This document shows positions 51,427-61,646 of a stretch of 64,000 bases of DNA, piece by piece (positions within the stretch are counted from its first letter, which is position 1; each line of letters begins with the position of its first letter). Location: the NCBI GenBank assembly GCA_016195025.1, contig JACQAL010000036.1:83411-147410 (forward strand). The letters are read 5' to 3'. The notes under the pieces are model-generated. The model did not search any database. It saw only the letters and a program-made list of their open reading frames with translations, and was not told where the DNA came from. The DNA comes from Bacteroidota bacterium. GTDB lineage: Bacteria > Bacteroidota > Bacteroidia > Palsa-948. The position numbers and the translations under genes were made by a program.

Positions 51427-53979
51427 GTGAAAAATATTCGCCTGCTGTTTTTATTTTCCATTTTTCACTTTTCAAATTTTATTTCTCATTCACAAGATTT
51501 TATCGGCTACTCCAACAGCAATTATGCGGGAGTTTCCGGAATTGATTTAAATCCTGCTTCCATTGCCGACAGCCGCTATAAATTTGATATGGCGCTGGCC
51601 GGATTTAGTTTTAATGTTTCAAATAATTATATCGGCTTGAGAAAAGAAGCCATAAAAAATAAATCAACTGCATTCAATGACCCAAACTTTCAAAAAGATT
51701 ATTTGGTGGAAAGAATAAATTCCGACCGCAAGTCGGCTTTCATCCACCAGCAACTTATTCTTCCCTCGTTCATGCTCACGCTTTCTCCCAAGCATGCCAT
51801 TGGTGTGAGCATTCGTGAGCGCACGTATGTTAACATTGATGGTTTTGAACCCGAACTTGCCAGCCAGTTATATCATTCGCTCGAAGACAGTTCTCTCTGG
51901 CAACACCATCTTACCAACAAGCAAGTGAGCATTCAGGCGATGACGTGGCTGGAATACGGAGCCACGTATGCGCGCGTGCTGCGCGATGAAGGAAATAAAT
52001 TTTTGAAAGCCGGAGTGCGAATAAAATTTCTACAGGGATTTTGGGCTTCCTATGTTTTCATAAATAATTTTGATTATAACTTTGGAAGTGATTCCACGCT
52101 TTCTGTTTACAACACAAGTGTAAATTATGGACATTCCAATTCTTTTTCGCTTGAAAAAAATATGCTCAAGTACCAGTTTGCTTCCAAACCGTCATTTGGT
52201 TTTGATTTGGGCGCGGTGTATGAATGGAGACCCGACCGTGAAAAATATTTTTATGACATGGACGGGGAAACGCATTTAGATGCGCGCTATGCAAATAAAT
52301 ATAAACTCCGCGCAGGACTTTCTGTTCTTGACATTGGAAACATTCGTTTTGAAAAAGCCACACTGGGAGATTTTTATGCCGATATAAATGACTGGCAGAT
52401 TAATCATTTGAAAATGGATACTTCGAAAGGCCCGATGGCAAATGTAGACAGCATCATCAAATCAAAATTTCAGCAGACGGAAGGGCTCGGAACTTTCAAA
52501 ATGAACCTTCCCACTGCCATCAGCACACAGGTGGATTACAACATCTGGAAAAATTACTATGCAAACTTCACGGCTTATTATGCGTTTCAGTTTACAAAGA
52601 ATAAAAACAAAGTTCATGAACTCACCACCTTCAGCATTACACCGCGCTGGGATTGGAAATGGTTTGGAGTTTTTATTCCGGTTTCTTACAACACCTACAG
52701 GAATCTGAATCTTGGATTGGATTTGCGGCTCGGTCCGCTCATCATTGGAACGCATAATCTTGCTCCGCTTATAGGTAATCAGAATATTTATGGTGCCGAA
52801 GTTCATTTTATTCTGAAACTTTTCTTCTGGCGGTTTCATCAGCCGAAAGATAGAGATGGCGACCACATATCGAATAAAAAAGATAAATGCCCCGATGTTC
52901 CCGGTACGTGGGAATTTTCCGGTTGCCCCGACCGCGATGGCGACCACATTCCCGATAATCTCGATGATTGTCCTGATGTTCCCGGCTTGCCGAAATTCAA
53001 CGGATGCCCCGATAGAGATGGAGATGGAATTATTGACAAACTTGATTCTTGTCCCGATGAACCGGGCGTTGCCGAACTGCACGGCTGTCCCGACCGCGAT
53101 AAAGATGGCATCATCGACAAAAAAGATTCTTGTCCCGATGAAGCAGGACTTGCGGAATTTCATGGCTGTCCCGACCGCGACCACGATAGGGTGATAGACA
53201 AATATGATTTATGCCCCGATGATTCGGGAAGCGTTGAGACATTCGGCTGCCCCGACCGCGATGGAGACGGAGTGATTGACAAAGAAGACCGCTGCCCCGA
53301 CAAACCCGGTCCGAAAGAAAATGACGGATGCCCGCTGGCAAAACTTCATTTGCTCGATAAGAATGGAAATATTATTGCATCGGCTACCATTGACAAGGAT
53401 GGAAAATTCCACTTCACGGAACTTCCTTCGGATGAAAACTCGCTGCTGCAACTTGAATCGTACGATGTATTAATTGTGAATGAAGTTTCGGTGGCTACCG
53501 GAAAAATTGTTCGCGTGGCGCGCAGAGGAGCCGATGGATATTTCCATTTCGAAAAACTGGAGACCGATGAAAACAAACTTGGAAAGATGGATATTCCCGA
53601 TACGCAGATTCAACTCAAGAAAGAAGAAGCGGAAAAAGTTAAGAAAGCAATGGAAACGCTGGAGTTTGATTTCGGTTCGGAAAAAATACGCGAGTCCTCC
53701 CTTGACGGATTGGATTTGGTAGCCGAGTTGCTGCAGCAAAATCCTGCGTGGCGATTGAAACTTTCCGGCCACACCGATAATGTTTCTTCCATGCAGTATA
53801 ACATGAAACTTTCTCAGAAGCGCGTGGAGTCCATTAGAAACTATTTGACAAAGAAAAAAGGAATTCCATCCGGTAGAATTGTTTTAAAATGGTATGGACC
53901 CACAAAACCCATTGCGCCAAACGATACCGAAGAAGGCAAACAGAAAAACCGCAGGGTGGAATTTCTGATTATCAAGTAA
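51427..53979 (+). CDS. OmpA-family outer membrane protein with DUF5723 barrel and TSP3 repeats
   Basis: 850 residues. Signal peptide to about HSQDF (residue 23), partly encoded by a heptamer array. Residues 25-470 form a DUF5723-type beta-barrel (NYAGVSGIDLNPASIADSRY). Residues 475-635 hold six thrombospondin type 3 calcium repeats (DRDGDHIPDNLDDCPDVPG type, about 27 residues each, ending GCP). A short beta region follows, then a C-terminal OmpA peptidoglycan-binding domain (LEFDFGSEKI, LSGHTDNVSSMQYNMKLSQK, NRRVEFLIIK). It would tie the outer membrane to the wall. Start GTG. Confidence 0.88.
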   Translation: MKNIRLLFLFSIFHFSNFISHSQDFIGYSNSNYAGVSGIDLNPASIADSRYKFDMALAGFSFNVSNNYIGLRKEAIKNKSTAFNDPNFQKDYLVERINSDRKSAFIHQQLILPSFMLTLSPKHAIGVSIRERTYVNIDGFEPELASQLYHSLEDSSLWQHHLTNKQVSIQAMTWLEYGATYARVLRDEGNKFLKAGVRIKFLQGFWASYVFINNFDYNFGSDSTLSVYNTSVNYGHSNSFSLEKNMLKYQFASKPSFGFDLGAVYEWRPDREKYFYDMDGETHLDARYANKYKLRAGLSVLDIGNIRFEKATLGDFYADINDWQINHLKMDTSKGPMANVDSIIKSKFQQTEGLGTFKMNLPTAISTQVDYNIWKNYYANFTAYYAFQFTKNKNKVHELTTFSITPRWDWKWFGVFIPVSYNTYRNLNLGLDLRLGPLIIGTHNLAPLIGNQNIYGAEVHFILKLFFWRFHQPKDRDGDHISNKKDKCPDVPGTWEFSGCPDRDGDHIPDNLDDCPDVPGLPKFNGCPDRDGDGIIDKLDSCPDEPGVAELHGCPDRDKDGIIDKKDSCPDEAGLAEFHGCPDRDHDRVIDKYDLCPDDSGSVETFGCPDRDGDGVIDKEDRCPDKPGPKENDGCPLAKLHLLDKNGNIIASATIDKDGKFHFTELPSDENSLLQLESYDVLIVNEVSVATGKIVRVARRGADGYFHFEKLETDENKLGKMDIPDTQIQLKKEEAEKVKKAMETLEFDFGSEKIRESSLDGLDLVAELLQQNPAWRLKLSGHTDNVSSMQYNMKLSQKRVESIRNYLTKKKGIPSGRIVLKWYGPTKPIAPNDTEEGKQKNRRVEFLIIK
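51454..51481. repeat. Heptamer array in the OmpA-family signal peptide
   Basis: TTTTCCA, TTTTTCA, CTTTTCA, AATTTTA: A/T-rich heptamers encoding FSIFHFSNF of the signal peptide. Less exact than other arrays. Confidence 0.4.
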
Positions 53980-54002
53980 GAAAAAATTACGGGCATTTCT
54001 TC

Positions 54003-54010
54003 TACATTTG
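54003..54010 (+). promoter_or_regulatory. Candidate -7 box immediately before the flippase ATG
   Basis: TACATTTG ends six bases before the ATG, so a transcript from it would be leaderless or nearly so. No TTG at the usual spacing was found. Confidence 0.35.
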
Positions 54011-54016
54011 CCAACC

Positions 54017-55480
54017 ATGCAGCAGCGAAAGTTTGTTTTTAATCTTGCTTTTCTTCTTTTCCTGAATCTGCTTATCAAGCCGGTGCACGTACTTTTTATT
54101 GATGTGAACTGGCAGAATACCGTTCATGCAGAAAATTTCGGATTATATTTTGCGCTGTTTAATTTTTCTTTCGTGCTGAATATCATTCTTGATTTCGGCA
54201 TTACCAATTTCAATAATAAAAATATTGCGCAGAACAGCCATCTTCTCACAAAACATTTTTCTTCGCTTATAATTCTGAAACTTTTACTCGCGCTTATTTA
54301 CATTCTCATCGCATTCATCATCGGATTAATTATCAAATACGATTTCCGCCTGATGAAACTTATGCTCCTGCTCGGCTTCAACCAATTTTTAATTTCTTTC
54401 ATTGCTTATTTGCGTTCGAACATTGCTGGGCTTCATCTTTTCTGGGTGGACAGCATTGTTTCTGTTCTCGACCGCGCGATTCTTATTACGCTCAGTTGTT
54501 TTTTACTTTTCGGAAATGTTTTGGGAAGAGACCTTGACATTATGGATTACGTATATGCGCAAACTATTTCTTATGGTGCAACTGTCATTGTTGCTTTTTT
54601 TATTGTGCTGAATAAAACGCACAGTACAAAATTTAAAATCTCACGCGCCTTCGCCATGATGATTCTGAAAAAAAGTTTTCCGTTCGCGGTGCTTGCCATG
54701 CTCATGGCTTGCTACAATCGGTTGGATACAGTAATGATTGAACGAATGCTGCCGGACGGAGCCGAGCAATCAGGAATTTATGCGCAGGGCTACCGCCTGC
54801 TCGATGCGGCAAACATGATTGCATTTCTTTTCGCAGGGCTTTTGCTTCCGATTTTTTCCCGCATGCTGAAGTTTCACGAATCGGTGGAAGCGCTGGTGAA
54901 AACTGCATTCATCCTTCTCATTGTTCCGGGAATTGTGGTGGCGGTGGGCTGCTGGTTTTACGCAGACGAATTAATGCGGATGCTTTACAGAGAACACGTG
55001 GAACAGGCAGCCGAAATATTTCCCATTCTCATGTCATGCTTTGTTGCAATTTCCACCACGTATATTTTTGGAACGCTTCTCACCGCAAACGGAAATCTCC
55101 GCGAATTGAATTTAATGGCATCGAGCGGAATATTGATAAACGTAACGATGAATTTATTTTTGATTCCAAAATTCCAGGCGGTAGGCTCGGCTGTTTCCAG
55201 TTTAACAACGCAGCTCCTCACCGCGCTCATACAGGTTCTCATAGCACAAAATGTTTTTAAGTTCAGAATTAATTACCGCCTTCTTCTCACACTGATAACT
55301 TTTTTTGCCGGAGTCATTCTCATAAATTATTTTTCCAAGAACATTCATCACAACATTCTCTCCGAAAAAAACCGCTGGATGGTGAATTTCGCCTTCATGG
55401 TAATTGCCTGCGTAATCTGGGCATTTGCCATCCGCTTGCTGAGTATAAAATCCATGATGAGAATTGTTAAGTATGGATGA
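54017..55480 (+). CDS. Oligosaccharide flippase / polysaccharide biosynthesis membrane protein (MOP superfamily)
   Basis: 487 residues from the ATG at MQQRKFVFN; a TTG three codons earlier belongs to a promoter-like box. Twelve to fourteen membrane helices in the Wzx/MurJ-like pattern, with FALFNFSFVLNIILDFGITNF near the start (shortened here) and RLDTVMIERMLPDGAEQSGIY in the middle, typical of polysaccharide exporters. It would flip lipid-linked saccharide across the inner membrane. Its stop overlaps the DppC gene as ATGA. The GT4 gene lies 3.3 kb upstream in the same direction. Confidence 0.87.
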   Translation: MQQRKFVFNLAFLLFLNLLIKPVHVLFIDVNWQNTVHAENFGLYFALFNFSFVLNIILDFGITNFNNKNIAQNSHLLTKHFSSLIILKLLLALIYILIAFIIGLIIKYDFRLMKLMLLLGFNQFLISFIAYLRSNIAGLHLFWVDSIVSVLDRAILITLSCFLLFGNVLGRDLDIMDYVYAQTISYGATVIVAFFIVLNKTHSTKFKISRAFAMMILKKSFPFAVLAMLMACYNRLDTVMIERMLPDGAEQSGIYAQGYRLLDAANMIAFLFAGLLLPIFSRMLKFHESVEALVKTAFILLIVPGIVVAVGCWFYADELMRMLYREHVEQAAEIFPILMSCFVAISTTYIFGTLLTANGNLRELNLMASSGILINVTMNLFLIPKFQAVGSAVSSLTTQLLTALIQVLIAQNVFKFRINYRLLLTLITFFAGVILINYFSKNIHHNILSEKNRWMVNFAFMVIACVIWAFAIRLLSIKSMMRIVKYG

Positions 55481-56817
55481 TGAAAATTCTTCGCTTCATA
55501 TTTAATCCCCTCTATCGTTCAGAAAAAGTTTTGAATGAGCCCGGCAATGAGAATTTTTTCTGGAAGAATCTTAAAAAACAATTTGCTCATAACCGTTTGG
55601 GAATTTATTCGCTTCGCTTTCTTTATGTTTTAATTTTCATGGCGCTCTTTGCCGATTTTCTGGCAAATGAAAAACCGCTTGCCTGCAAATACAAAGGAGA
55701 AATTTATTTTCCTGTCTTCCATTCTTATTTTGTGGATATGAGAATTTCTCAGTGGCAAAAAAATTTGCTCAATGCCGATTGGAAAAATCTCGACTATGAT
55801 TGGAAAATTTTTCCTCTCATTCCCTACTCTCCCGGAAATATGGATGGCAACAATGTACATTCTGTTTCTCCGTTTGGCGAACAGAATATTTTTTCAATGC
55901 GTTTTCGTCACTGGCTTGGAACAGATGAACTCGGCAGAGATATTTTATCGGGAATGATTCACGGAACAAGAGTCGCTTTGACTGTTGGACTTGTCTCGAT
56001 GGGAATTGCAGCGCTGTTCGGAATTTTAATCGGCTCACTTGCCGGATATTTCGGTGACGAACGTTTAAAAATTTCCCGCGCCACCGCGCTGATGAATATT
56101 TTATTTTTCATTCTCGCTTTCTTTTTCGGATTCATTGCCCGCTCCTATGAACTTTCAGATGCACTTGCGGTTTCATTTGGAAAATTTTTCCTGCAGGTTT
56201 TATTTTCTCTTCTCATTATGATTTTTGTTTTGCTCATCGGAAATATTTTTGCGATTCCGTTTAAGTTCATTCCCTTCCTCGGAAAAAAAATTTCTGTGCC
56301 GGTGGATATTCTTTTTTCCCGCTTCATAGAAATTATGGTTTCCATTCCGACTTTGTTTTTAATTATTTCCATTTCAGCAGTCATCACGCATCCTTCCATT
56401 TATATTGTGATGACGATTATCGGGCTCACTTCGTGGACAGGCATTGCGCGTTTCATCCGCGCGGAAATGCTGCGCATCCGTTCACTCGAATACATTGAAG
56501 CCGCGCACGCGCTCGGTTACTCGGAGTGGCGCGTGATTTTCCGCCATGCAATTCCGAACGCGCTTTCTCCCGTGCTCATCACCATTGCTTTCGGAATTGC
56601 CGCTGCAATTTTAATTGAGTCAACTCTTTCTTTTCTTGGCGTGGGAGTTTCTGCCGAAACAGTTACGTGGGGTTCTCTTCTTGCTCAGGCACGGCAATCT
56701 CCGTCCGCATGGTGGCTCGCGATTCTCCCCGGCTCAGCAATTTTTATTACGGTAACAATTTTTAATTTGATCGGTGAAGCGCTCACAGATGCGCTGGATC
56801 CAAAGCAAAAAAAGTGA
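55477..56817 (+). CDS. Peptide ABC transporter permease (DppC/OppC type) with insertions
   Basis: 446 residues, longer than the usual 290-320. Binding-protein-dependent permease with the EAA loop EAAHALGYSEWRVIFRHAIP contacting the ATPase, and the LGTDELGRDILSGMIHGTRV entry typical of OppC. Extra length comes from a periplasmic insert of about 80 residues after the first helix (LANEKPLACKYKG to FGEQNIFSM) and a second insert with about two helices between GYFGDERLK and the conserved FSRFIEIMVSIP. Start overlaps the flippase stop, but no other transporter subunit is adjacent; the binding protein at the left edge may be its partner. Confidence 0.9.
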   Translation: MMKILRFIFNPLYRSEKVLNEPGNENFFWKNLKKQFAHNRLGIYSLRFLYVLIFMALFADFLANEKPLACKYKGEIYFPVFHSYFVDMRISQWQKNLLNADWKNLDYDWKIFPLIPYSPGNMDGNNVHSVSPFGEQNIFSMRFRHWLGTDELGRDILSGMIHGTRVALTVGLVSMGIAALFGILIGSLAGYFGDERLKISRATALMNILFFILAFFFGFIARSYELSDALAVSFGKFFLQVLFSLLIMIFVLLIGNIFAIPFKFIPFLGKKISVPVDILFSRFIEIMVSIPTLFLIISISAVITHPSIYIVMTIIGLTSWTGIARFIRAEMLRIRSLEYIEAAHALGYSEWRVIFRHAIPNALSPVLITIAFGIAAAILIESTLSFLGVGVSAETVTWGSLLAQARQSPSAWWLAILPGSAIFITVTIFNLIGEALTDALDPKQKK

Positions 56818-56822
56818 TTGGG

Positions 56823-56881
56823 TGAGTAAGAGAATAAGTGAGTAAGTCTTATTAACTTATTTCCCTCCTCACTTATTCACT
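56823..56881. repeat. Octamer tandem array folded as an inverted repeat (dppC/MBL gap)
   Basis: Left arm TGAGTAAG, AGAATAAG, TGAGTAAG; right arm CTTATTTC, CCTCCTCA, CTTATTCA, an imperfect reverse complement. It fills the gap between convergent genes and encodes the last three residues and stop of the MBL protein; may serve as a two-way terminator. Confidence 0.6.
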
Positions 56882-57636
56882 TGTATATGCATTCTGTCAA
56901 ACGCCAGATGAATATTTTCCGGCAGTTCGTCTTCCACTTCTTCGTGTAGACCGACTTGATGGCTCATGTGAACGAAAAATGTTTTTTTGCATTTTAATTC
57001 CTGAGCGAGTTTTATTGCTTCATCAATTGTGAAATGAGAAGGGTGCGCTTCTTTTCTCAATGCGTTCAGCACTAAAACTTCTGAGCCGGTAATTTTTTTC
57101 TTTTCCTCTTCAGGAATGAAATTCGCATCCGTGATGTAAGAAAAATTTCCAACACGAAATCCTAAAACAGGAAGATGCATGTGCTTCACAAGAATGGGAA
57201 TGAACTTCACGCCTTCTATCTCGAAAGGTTTATTTTCTATCGTGCGTAGATTCACTTCAGGAATTCCGGGATATTTTTTTTCTTTGAACACATAACCGAA
57301 TTGTTCTTTGATCGCCTGCTGAACATGTTCGGTGGCGTACAAATCAATTTTCTTTTTCTGAATGTAATTGAACGCGCGTATGTCATCCATTCCCGCCACG
57401 TGATCGCGGTGCTCGTGCGTGTAAATTACTGCGGTGATACTATCAATTCTTTCCCTCAACATCTGCTGGCGAAAATCCGGACCGGTATCGATGATAAATC
57501 TTTTCTTGTTCACTTCAATCATCACCGAAGTACGAAGGCGATGGTCTTTTGGGTTTACCGACTCACACACCTTGCATTTGCACCCGATAATGGGAACGCC
57601 TTGCGAAGTGCCTGTTCCTAAAAAAATAATTTTCAT
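56869..57636 (-). CDS. MBL-fold metallo-hydrolase (PhnP-like)
   Basis: 255-residue beta-lactamase-fold hydrolase. It starts at MKIIFLGTGTSQGVPIIGC, followed by CKCKVCESVNPKDHRLRTS, a Cys-rich loop like that of PhnP phosphodiesterases, and the metal site THEHRDHVAGMDD; SYITDANFIPEEE and FVHMSHQVGLHEEVED are later ligand regions. Probably a cyclic-phosphate or phosphodiester hydrolase. The ATG overlaps the fahA stop (ATGA), so the two are co-transcribed, but no metabolic link is obvious. Confidence 0.88.
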   Translation of the reverse strand: MKIIFLGTGTSQGVPIIGCKCKVCESVNPKDHRLRTSVMIEVNKKRFIIDTGPDFRQQMLRERIDSITAVIYTHEHRDHVAGMDDIRAFNYIQKKKIDLYATEHVQQAIKEQFGYVFKEKKYPGIPEVNLRTIENKPFEIEGVKFIPILVKHMHLPVLGFRVGNFSYITDANFIPEEEKKKITGSEVLVLNALRKEAHPSHFTIDEAIKLAQELKCKKTFFVHMSHQVGLHEEVEDELPENIHLAFDRMHIQVNK

Positions 57637-58922
57637 TTCGATGGCAAAACTTTTCCTTTCACTTCTCCAAAACCAATTCGTAAGTTTTCTTTCTCGCAAT
57701 AACCGTGCATCGTAACCGTGTCGTTATCGTTTATGAATTTTCTTTCTGAGCCATCTTTCATTTTTATCGGCTTCGTTCCTTTCCACGCAAGTTCAAGCAT
57801 GCTTCCAAAAGAATGGGGAATAGTTCCGCTGATAGTTCCGCTTGCCATGAGGTCTCCGATTTTTATATTGCAGCCGTTCACTGTGTGATGCGCGAGTTGC
57901 TGCGCCATGTTCCAGTAGAGATATTTGAAATTGGATTTGGAAATAGTTTGGGGTTCGGAGTTTGGAGTTTGGAGAAGAACTTCAAGATTGATATCAAAAT
58001 GTTTGTTTCCCTCGCATTCTAAATAAGGAAGAACTTTCGGTTCTTGTTTCGGTCCGGGAATTCGAAACGGTTCAAGCGCTTCCATTGTTACCACCCATGG
58101 AGAAACAGACGAGGAGAAATTTTTTCCAAGGAATGGTCCGAGCGGAACATATTCCCATGCCTGGATGTCGCGTGCGCTCCAGTCGTTGAACAACACCATT
58201 CCGAAAATATAATCTTCTGCATTTTTTGTAGTTATACTTTCTCCGAGTTTTGTTTCTTTCCCGATGATGAAACCCATTTCCAATTCAAAGTCTAATTGTT
58301 TTGTCGGACCGAATACAATTTCATCTGTGGCTTTCATTTGTCCTTTCGGGCGGTGAAAATTTGTTCCGCTCACAACTATTGAAGATGCTCTTCCGTGATA
58401 ACCCACCGGAATATGCTTCCAGTTCGGAAGCAAAGCATTCGTAGGATCGCGGAACATGGAGCCGACATTGAACGCGTGCTGCTCGCTGGAATAAAAATCG
58501 GTGTAGTCGCCAATCTCAACCGCCAAAAGCATTTGCACATCTTTCATTTTATACAGTACTTTCTTTTTTGTTTTTTCATCATCGCGCAACTCAGGATTTC
58601 TTTCTTCCAGAAGTTTTGAAATCCGTACGCGAACTGCGGAGGTAGTTTTCTTTCCGAGAGAAATAAAATCGTTCAGAGAAGATTTTGCAAAAACATTTGT
58701 ATCAAACTTCAGTGAGTTGAACACGCCTGTTTTCTTCAGTTCAAGTAAATCAAGAACGTAATCTCCGATAGCAACTCCCACACGCGGTAAAATATCTTTT
58801 GCTTTGTCTTTTGTAGAAATTACTTCTTTCGGAGGAATGAAAATTCCAAAGGGAAGATTTTGTATAGGGAAATCGCTGTTCTTGTCAACAGGAATCCAAG
58901 ATTTTAAATTTTCTTTAGTCAT
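57633..58922 (-). CDS. fahA: Fumarylacetoacetase
   Basis: Hydrolyses fumarylacetoacetate to fumarate and acetoacetate, last step of tyrosine/homogentisate breakdown. 429 residues from the ATG at MTKENLKSW; an earlier ATG would add MLNLFQHLF from a dispersed palindrome. N-terminal SH3-like domain, then the catalytic domain: YTDFYSSEQHAFNVGSMFRD (metal Asp and catalytic His), IPVGYHGRASSIVVSGT, LDFELEMGFIIGKE, LFNDWSARDIQAWEYVPLGP, and GTISGTIPHSFGSMLEL. A heptamer array inserts QTPNSEPQTI before NFKYLYWNMAQQ. Other homogentisate genes are not in the window. Confidence 0.95.
   Translation of the reverse strand: MTKENLKSWIPVDKNSDFPIQNLPFGIFIPPKEVISTKDKAKDILPRVGVAIGDYVLDLLELKKTGVFNSLKFDTNVFAKSSLNDFISLGKKTTSAVRVRISKLLEERNPELRDDEKTKKKVLYKMKDVQMLLAVEIGDYTDFYSSEQHAFNVGSMFRDPTNALLPNWKHIPVGYHGRASSIVVSGTNFHRPKGQMKATDEIVFGPTKQLDFELEMGFIIGKETKLGESITTKNAEDYIFGMVLFNDWSARDIQAWEYVPLGPFLGKNFSSSVSPWVVTMEALEPFRIPGPKQEPKVLPYLECEGNKHFDINLEVLLQTPNSEPQTISKSNFKYLYWNMAQQLAHHTVNGCNIKIGDLMASGTISGTIPHSFGSMLELAWKGTKPIKMKDGSERKFINDNDTVTMHGYCEKENLRIGFGEVKGKVLPSK
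57946..57973. repeat. Heptamer array inside fahA
   Basis: GTTTGGG, GTTCGGA, GTTTGGA, GTTTGGA; on the coding strand TCCAAAC, TCCAAAC, TCCGAAC, CCCAAAC, translated LQTPNSEPQT. Confidence 0.8.
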
Positions 58923-58944
58923 AAGATTTACGAAAATACAAAAT

Positions 58945-58970
58945 AGATGCTGAAACAAGTTCAGCATAAC
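58945..58970. repeat. Dispersed palindrome, second copy (upstream of fahA)
   Basis: AGATGCTGAAACAAGTTCAG followed by CATAAC; the arms GCTGAA and TTCAGC pair around ACAAG. It matches the element inside the transglycosylase signal peptide with three differences. Confidence 0.65.
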
Positions 58971-58981
58971 AGCGATGAAAA

Positions 58982-60451
<1,470 letters not shown>

Positions 60452-60467
60452 TCAAAATATATGCGCG

Positions 60468-60475
60468 CAAAGATA
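60468..60475 (-). promoter_or_regulatory. Candidate -7 box of guaB
   Basis: TATCTTTG on the minus strand, 19 bases before the ATG; the region where a -33 TTG should lie is taken by the heptamer array. Confidence 0.4.
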
Positions 60476-60479
60476 GTAA

Positions 60480-60583
60480 AAGATGTAAGATGTATGATGT
60501 AAGATGGCAGATGGGAAAATAAAAAAAGGGTATCTGGAATTTACCATCTGCCCTTTGCCTTATTACTTTTTACTTTTAAACTT
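60480..60583. repeat. Paired heptamer arrays between ilvE and guaB
   Basis: One array reads AAGATGT, AAGATGT, ATGATGT, AAGATGG, CAGATGG; the other TGCCCTT, TGCCTTA, TTACTTT, TTACTTT, TAAACTT and runs into the ilvE stop. GGCAGATGG and CCATCTGCC, one in each array, form a 9-base inverted repeat with a 29-base loop. Confidence 0.65.
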
Positions 60584-61646
60584 TATACATCCATCCGTGC
60601 TTGTCGGGAGCTTTTCCTCTGCGGATGTTTTCCAGTTCTTTTTTGATTTTGCTTCCGAAAGTTTTTCCATTCACAGGCGGAAGTTCAAAATCTTTTCCAT
60701 TATATCCAAATAAACTGATAGGCGCGATGGTAGCCGCAGTTCCCACGCCAAAAATTTCCTGCAGCGTTTTTTTCTTGTGCGCATCCACTAATTCATCCAC
60801 AGAAATTTTTCTTTCTTCTACTTTTATTTTTAAATCGCGGGCAATGGTGAGCACGCTGTCACGAGTAATGCCTTTTAAAATTGTATCGTGAAGTCCGGGA
60901 GTAACAAGCGTATCGTTGATCACACACATCACATTCATTGTTCCGGATTCTTCCAGGTATTTATGCTCGTAGCCGTCTGTCCAGATTACCTGGTCGTATC
61001 CCTTTTCCTTGGCAAGTTTTGTAGGATAATGCGAACGCCCGTAGTTGCCGGCAGTTTTTGCAAAGCCAACTCCGCCCGGAACCGCGCGCGTGAATTTTGT
61101 TTCCACTAAAACTTTTAACGGCTGAGAATAATATGCGCCCACCGGTGAAGTCATCACAATAAAAGTATACGTATCGGAAATTTTTACACCGATGTGTTCT
61201 TCGGTTGCGAAGAGAAGCGGGCGAATGTAAAGCGAACATCCTTCCTCTTTCGGAACCCATTTTGAATCGAGGCGGACGAGTTGAAGCAGCGCTTCCATGA
61301 AAAGTTCTTCAGGCAAAGTTGCCATCGCCATTCTTTCCGCGGAAACATTGAAGCGCTTGAAATTATCGAGCGGGCGAAACATATAAATTTCTCCGCTGTC
61401 GAAACGGTATGCTTTCATTCCTTCGAAAATACTCTGACCGTAATGCAGCGCAGAAAGGGCGGGGCTCACTTCAAAATTTCCATAGGGAATAATGCGCGGA
61501 TGTTTCCATTCCTTGCCGTCAAAATCGGAAACAAACATATGGTCGGAAAAATATTTTCCGAAGCCGAGATTTTTCCAGTCAATTTCCTGCAAGCGCGAGC
61601 GCTTGATTTTTTTTACGTCCACTTGCATAGTATCGGTTGCAATCAT
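60576..61646 (-). CDS. ilvE: Branched-chain amino acid aminotransferase
   Basis: PLP class IV aminotransferase interconverting branched-chain amino and oxo acids. 356 residues from the ATG at MIATDTMQVDV (an ATG six codons later is possible). Signatures: ALHYGQSIFEGMKAYRFD, FRPLDNFKRFNVSAERM, GVGFAKTAGNYGRS with the PLP lysine, EESGTMNVMCV-like ESGTMNVMCVINDTLVTP, and GVGTAATIAPIS. Length and motifs match the larger eukaryote-like BCAT type common in Bacteroidota. The gene ends in a heptamer array and is followed by guaB, probably on a separate transcript. Confidence 0.95.
   Translation of the reverse strand: MIATDTMQVDVKKIKRSRLQEIDWKNLGFGKYFSDHMFVSDFDGKEWKHPRIIPYGNFEVSPALSALHYGQSIFEGMKAYRFDSGEIYMFRPLDNFKRFNVSAERMAMATLPEELFMEALLQLVRLDSKWVPKEEGCSLYIRPLLFATEEHIGVKISDTYTFIVMTSPVGAYYSQPLKVLVETKFTRAVPGGVGFAKTAGNYGRSHYPTKLAKEKGYDQVIWTDGYEHKYLEESGTMNVMCVINDTLVTPGLHDTILKGITRDSVLTIARDLKIKVEERKISVDELVDAHKKKTLQEIFGVGTAATIAPISLFGYNGKDFELPPVNGKTFGSKIKKELENIRRGKAPDKHGWMYKV

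Noticed and set aside
51427-53979. Calcium repeats as a sign of a toxin (RTX)
   Set aside because: The repeats are DxDxDxxxDxxDxCPD thrombospondin type 3, followed by an OmpA domain; there are no GGxGxDxUx nonapeptides.
57633-58967. Upstream ATG of fahA adding MLNLFQHLF and following residues
   Set aside because: The added residues come from a dispersed palindrome and are not part of fumarylacetoacetases; the start at MTKENLKSW fits the family.
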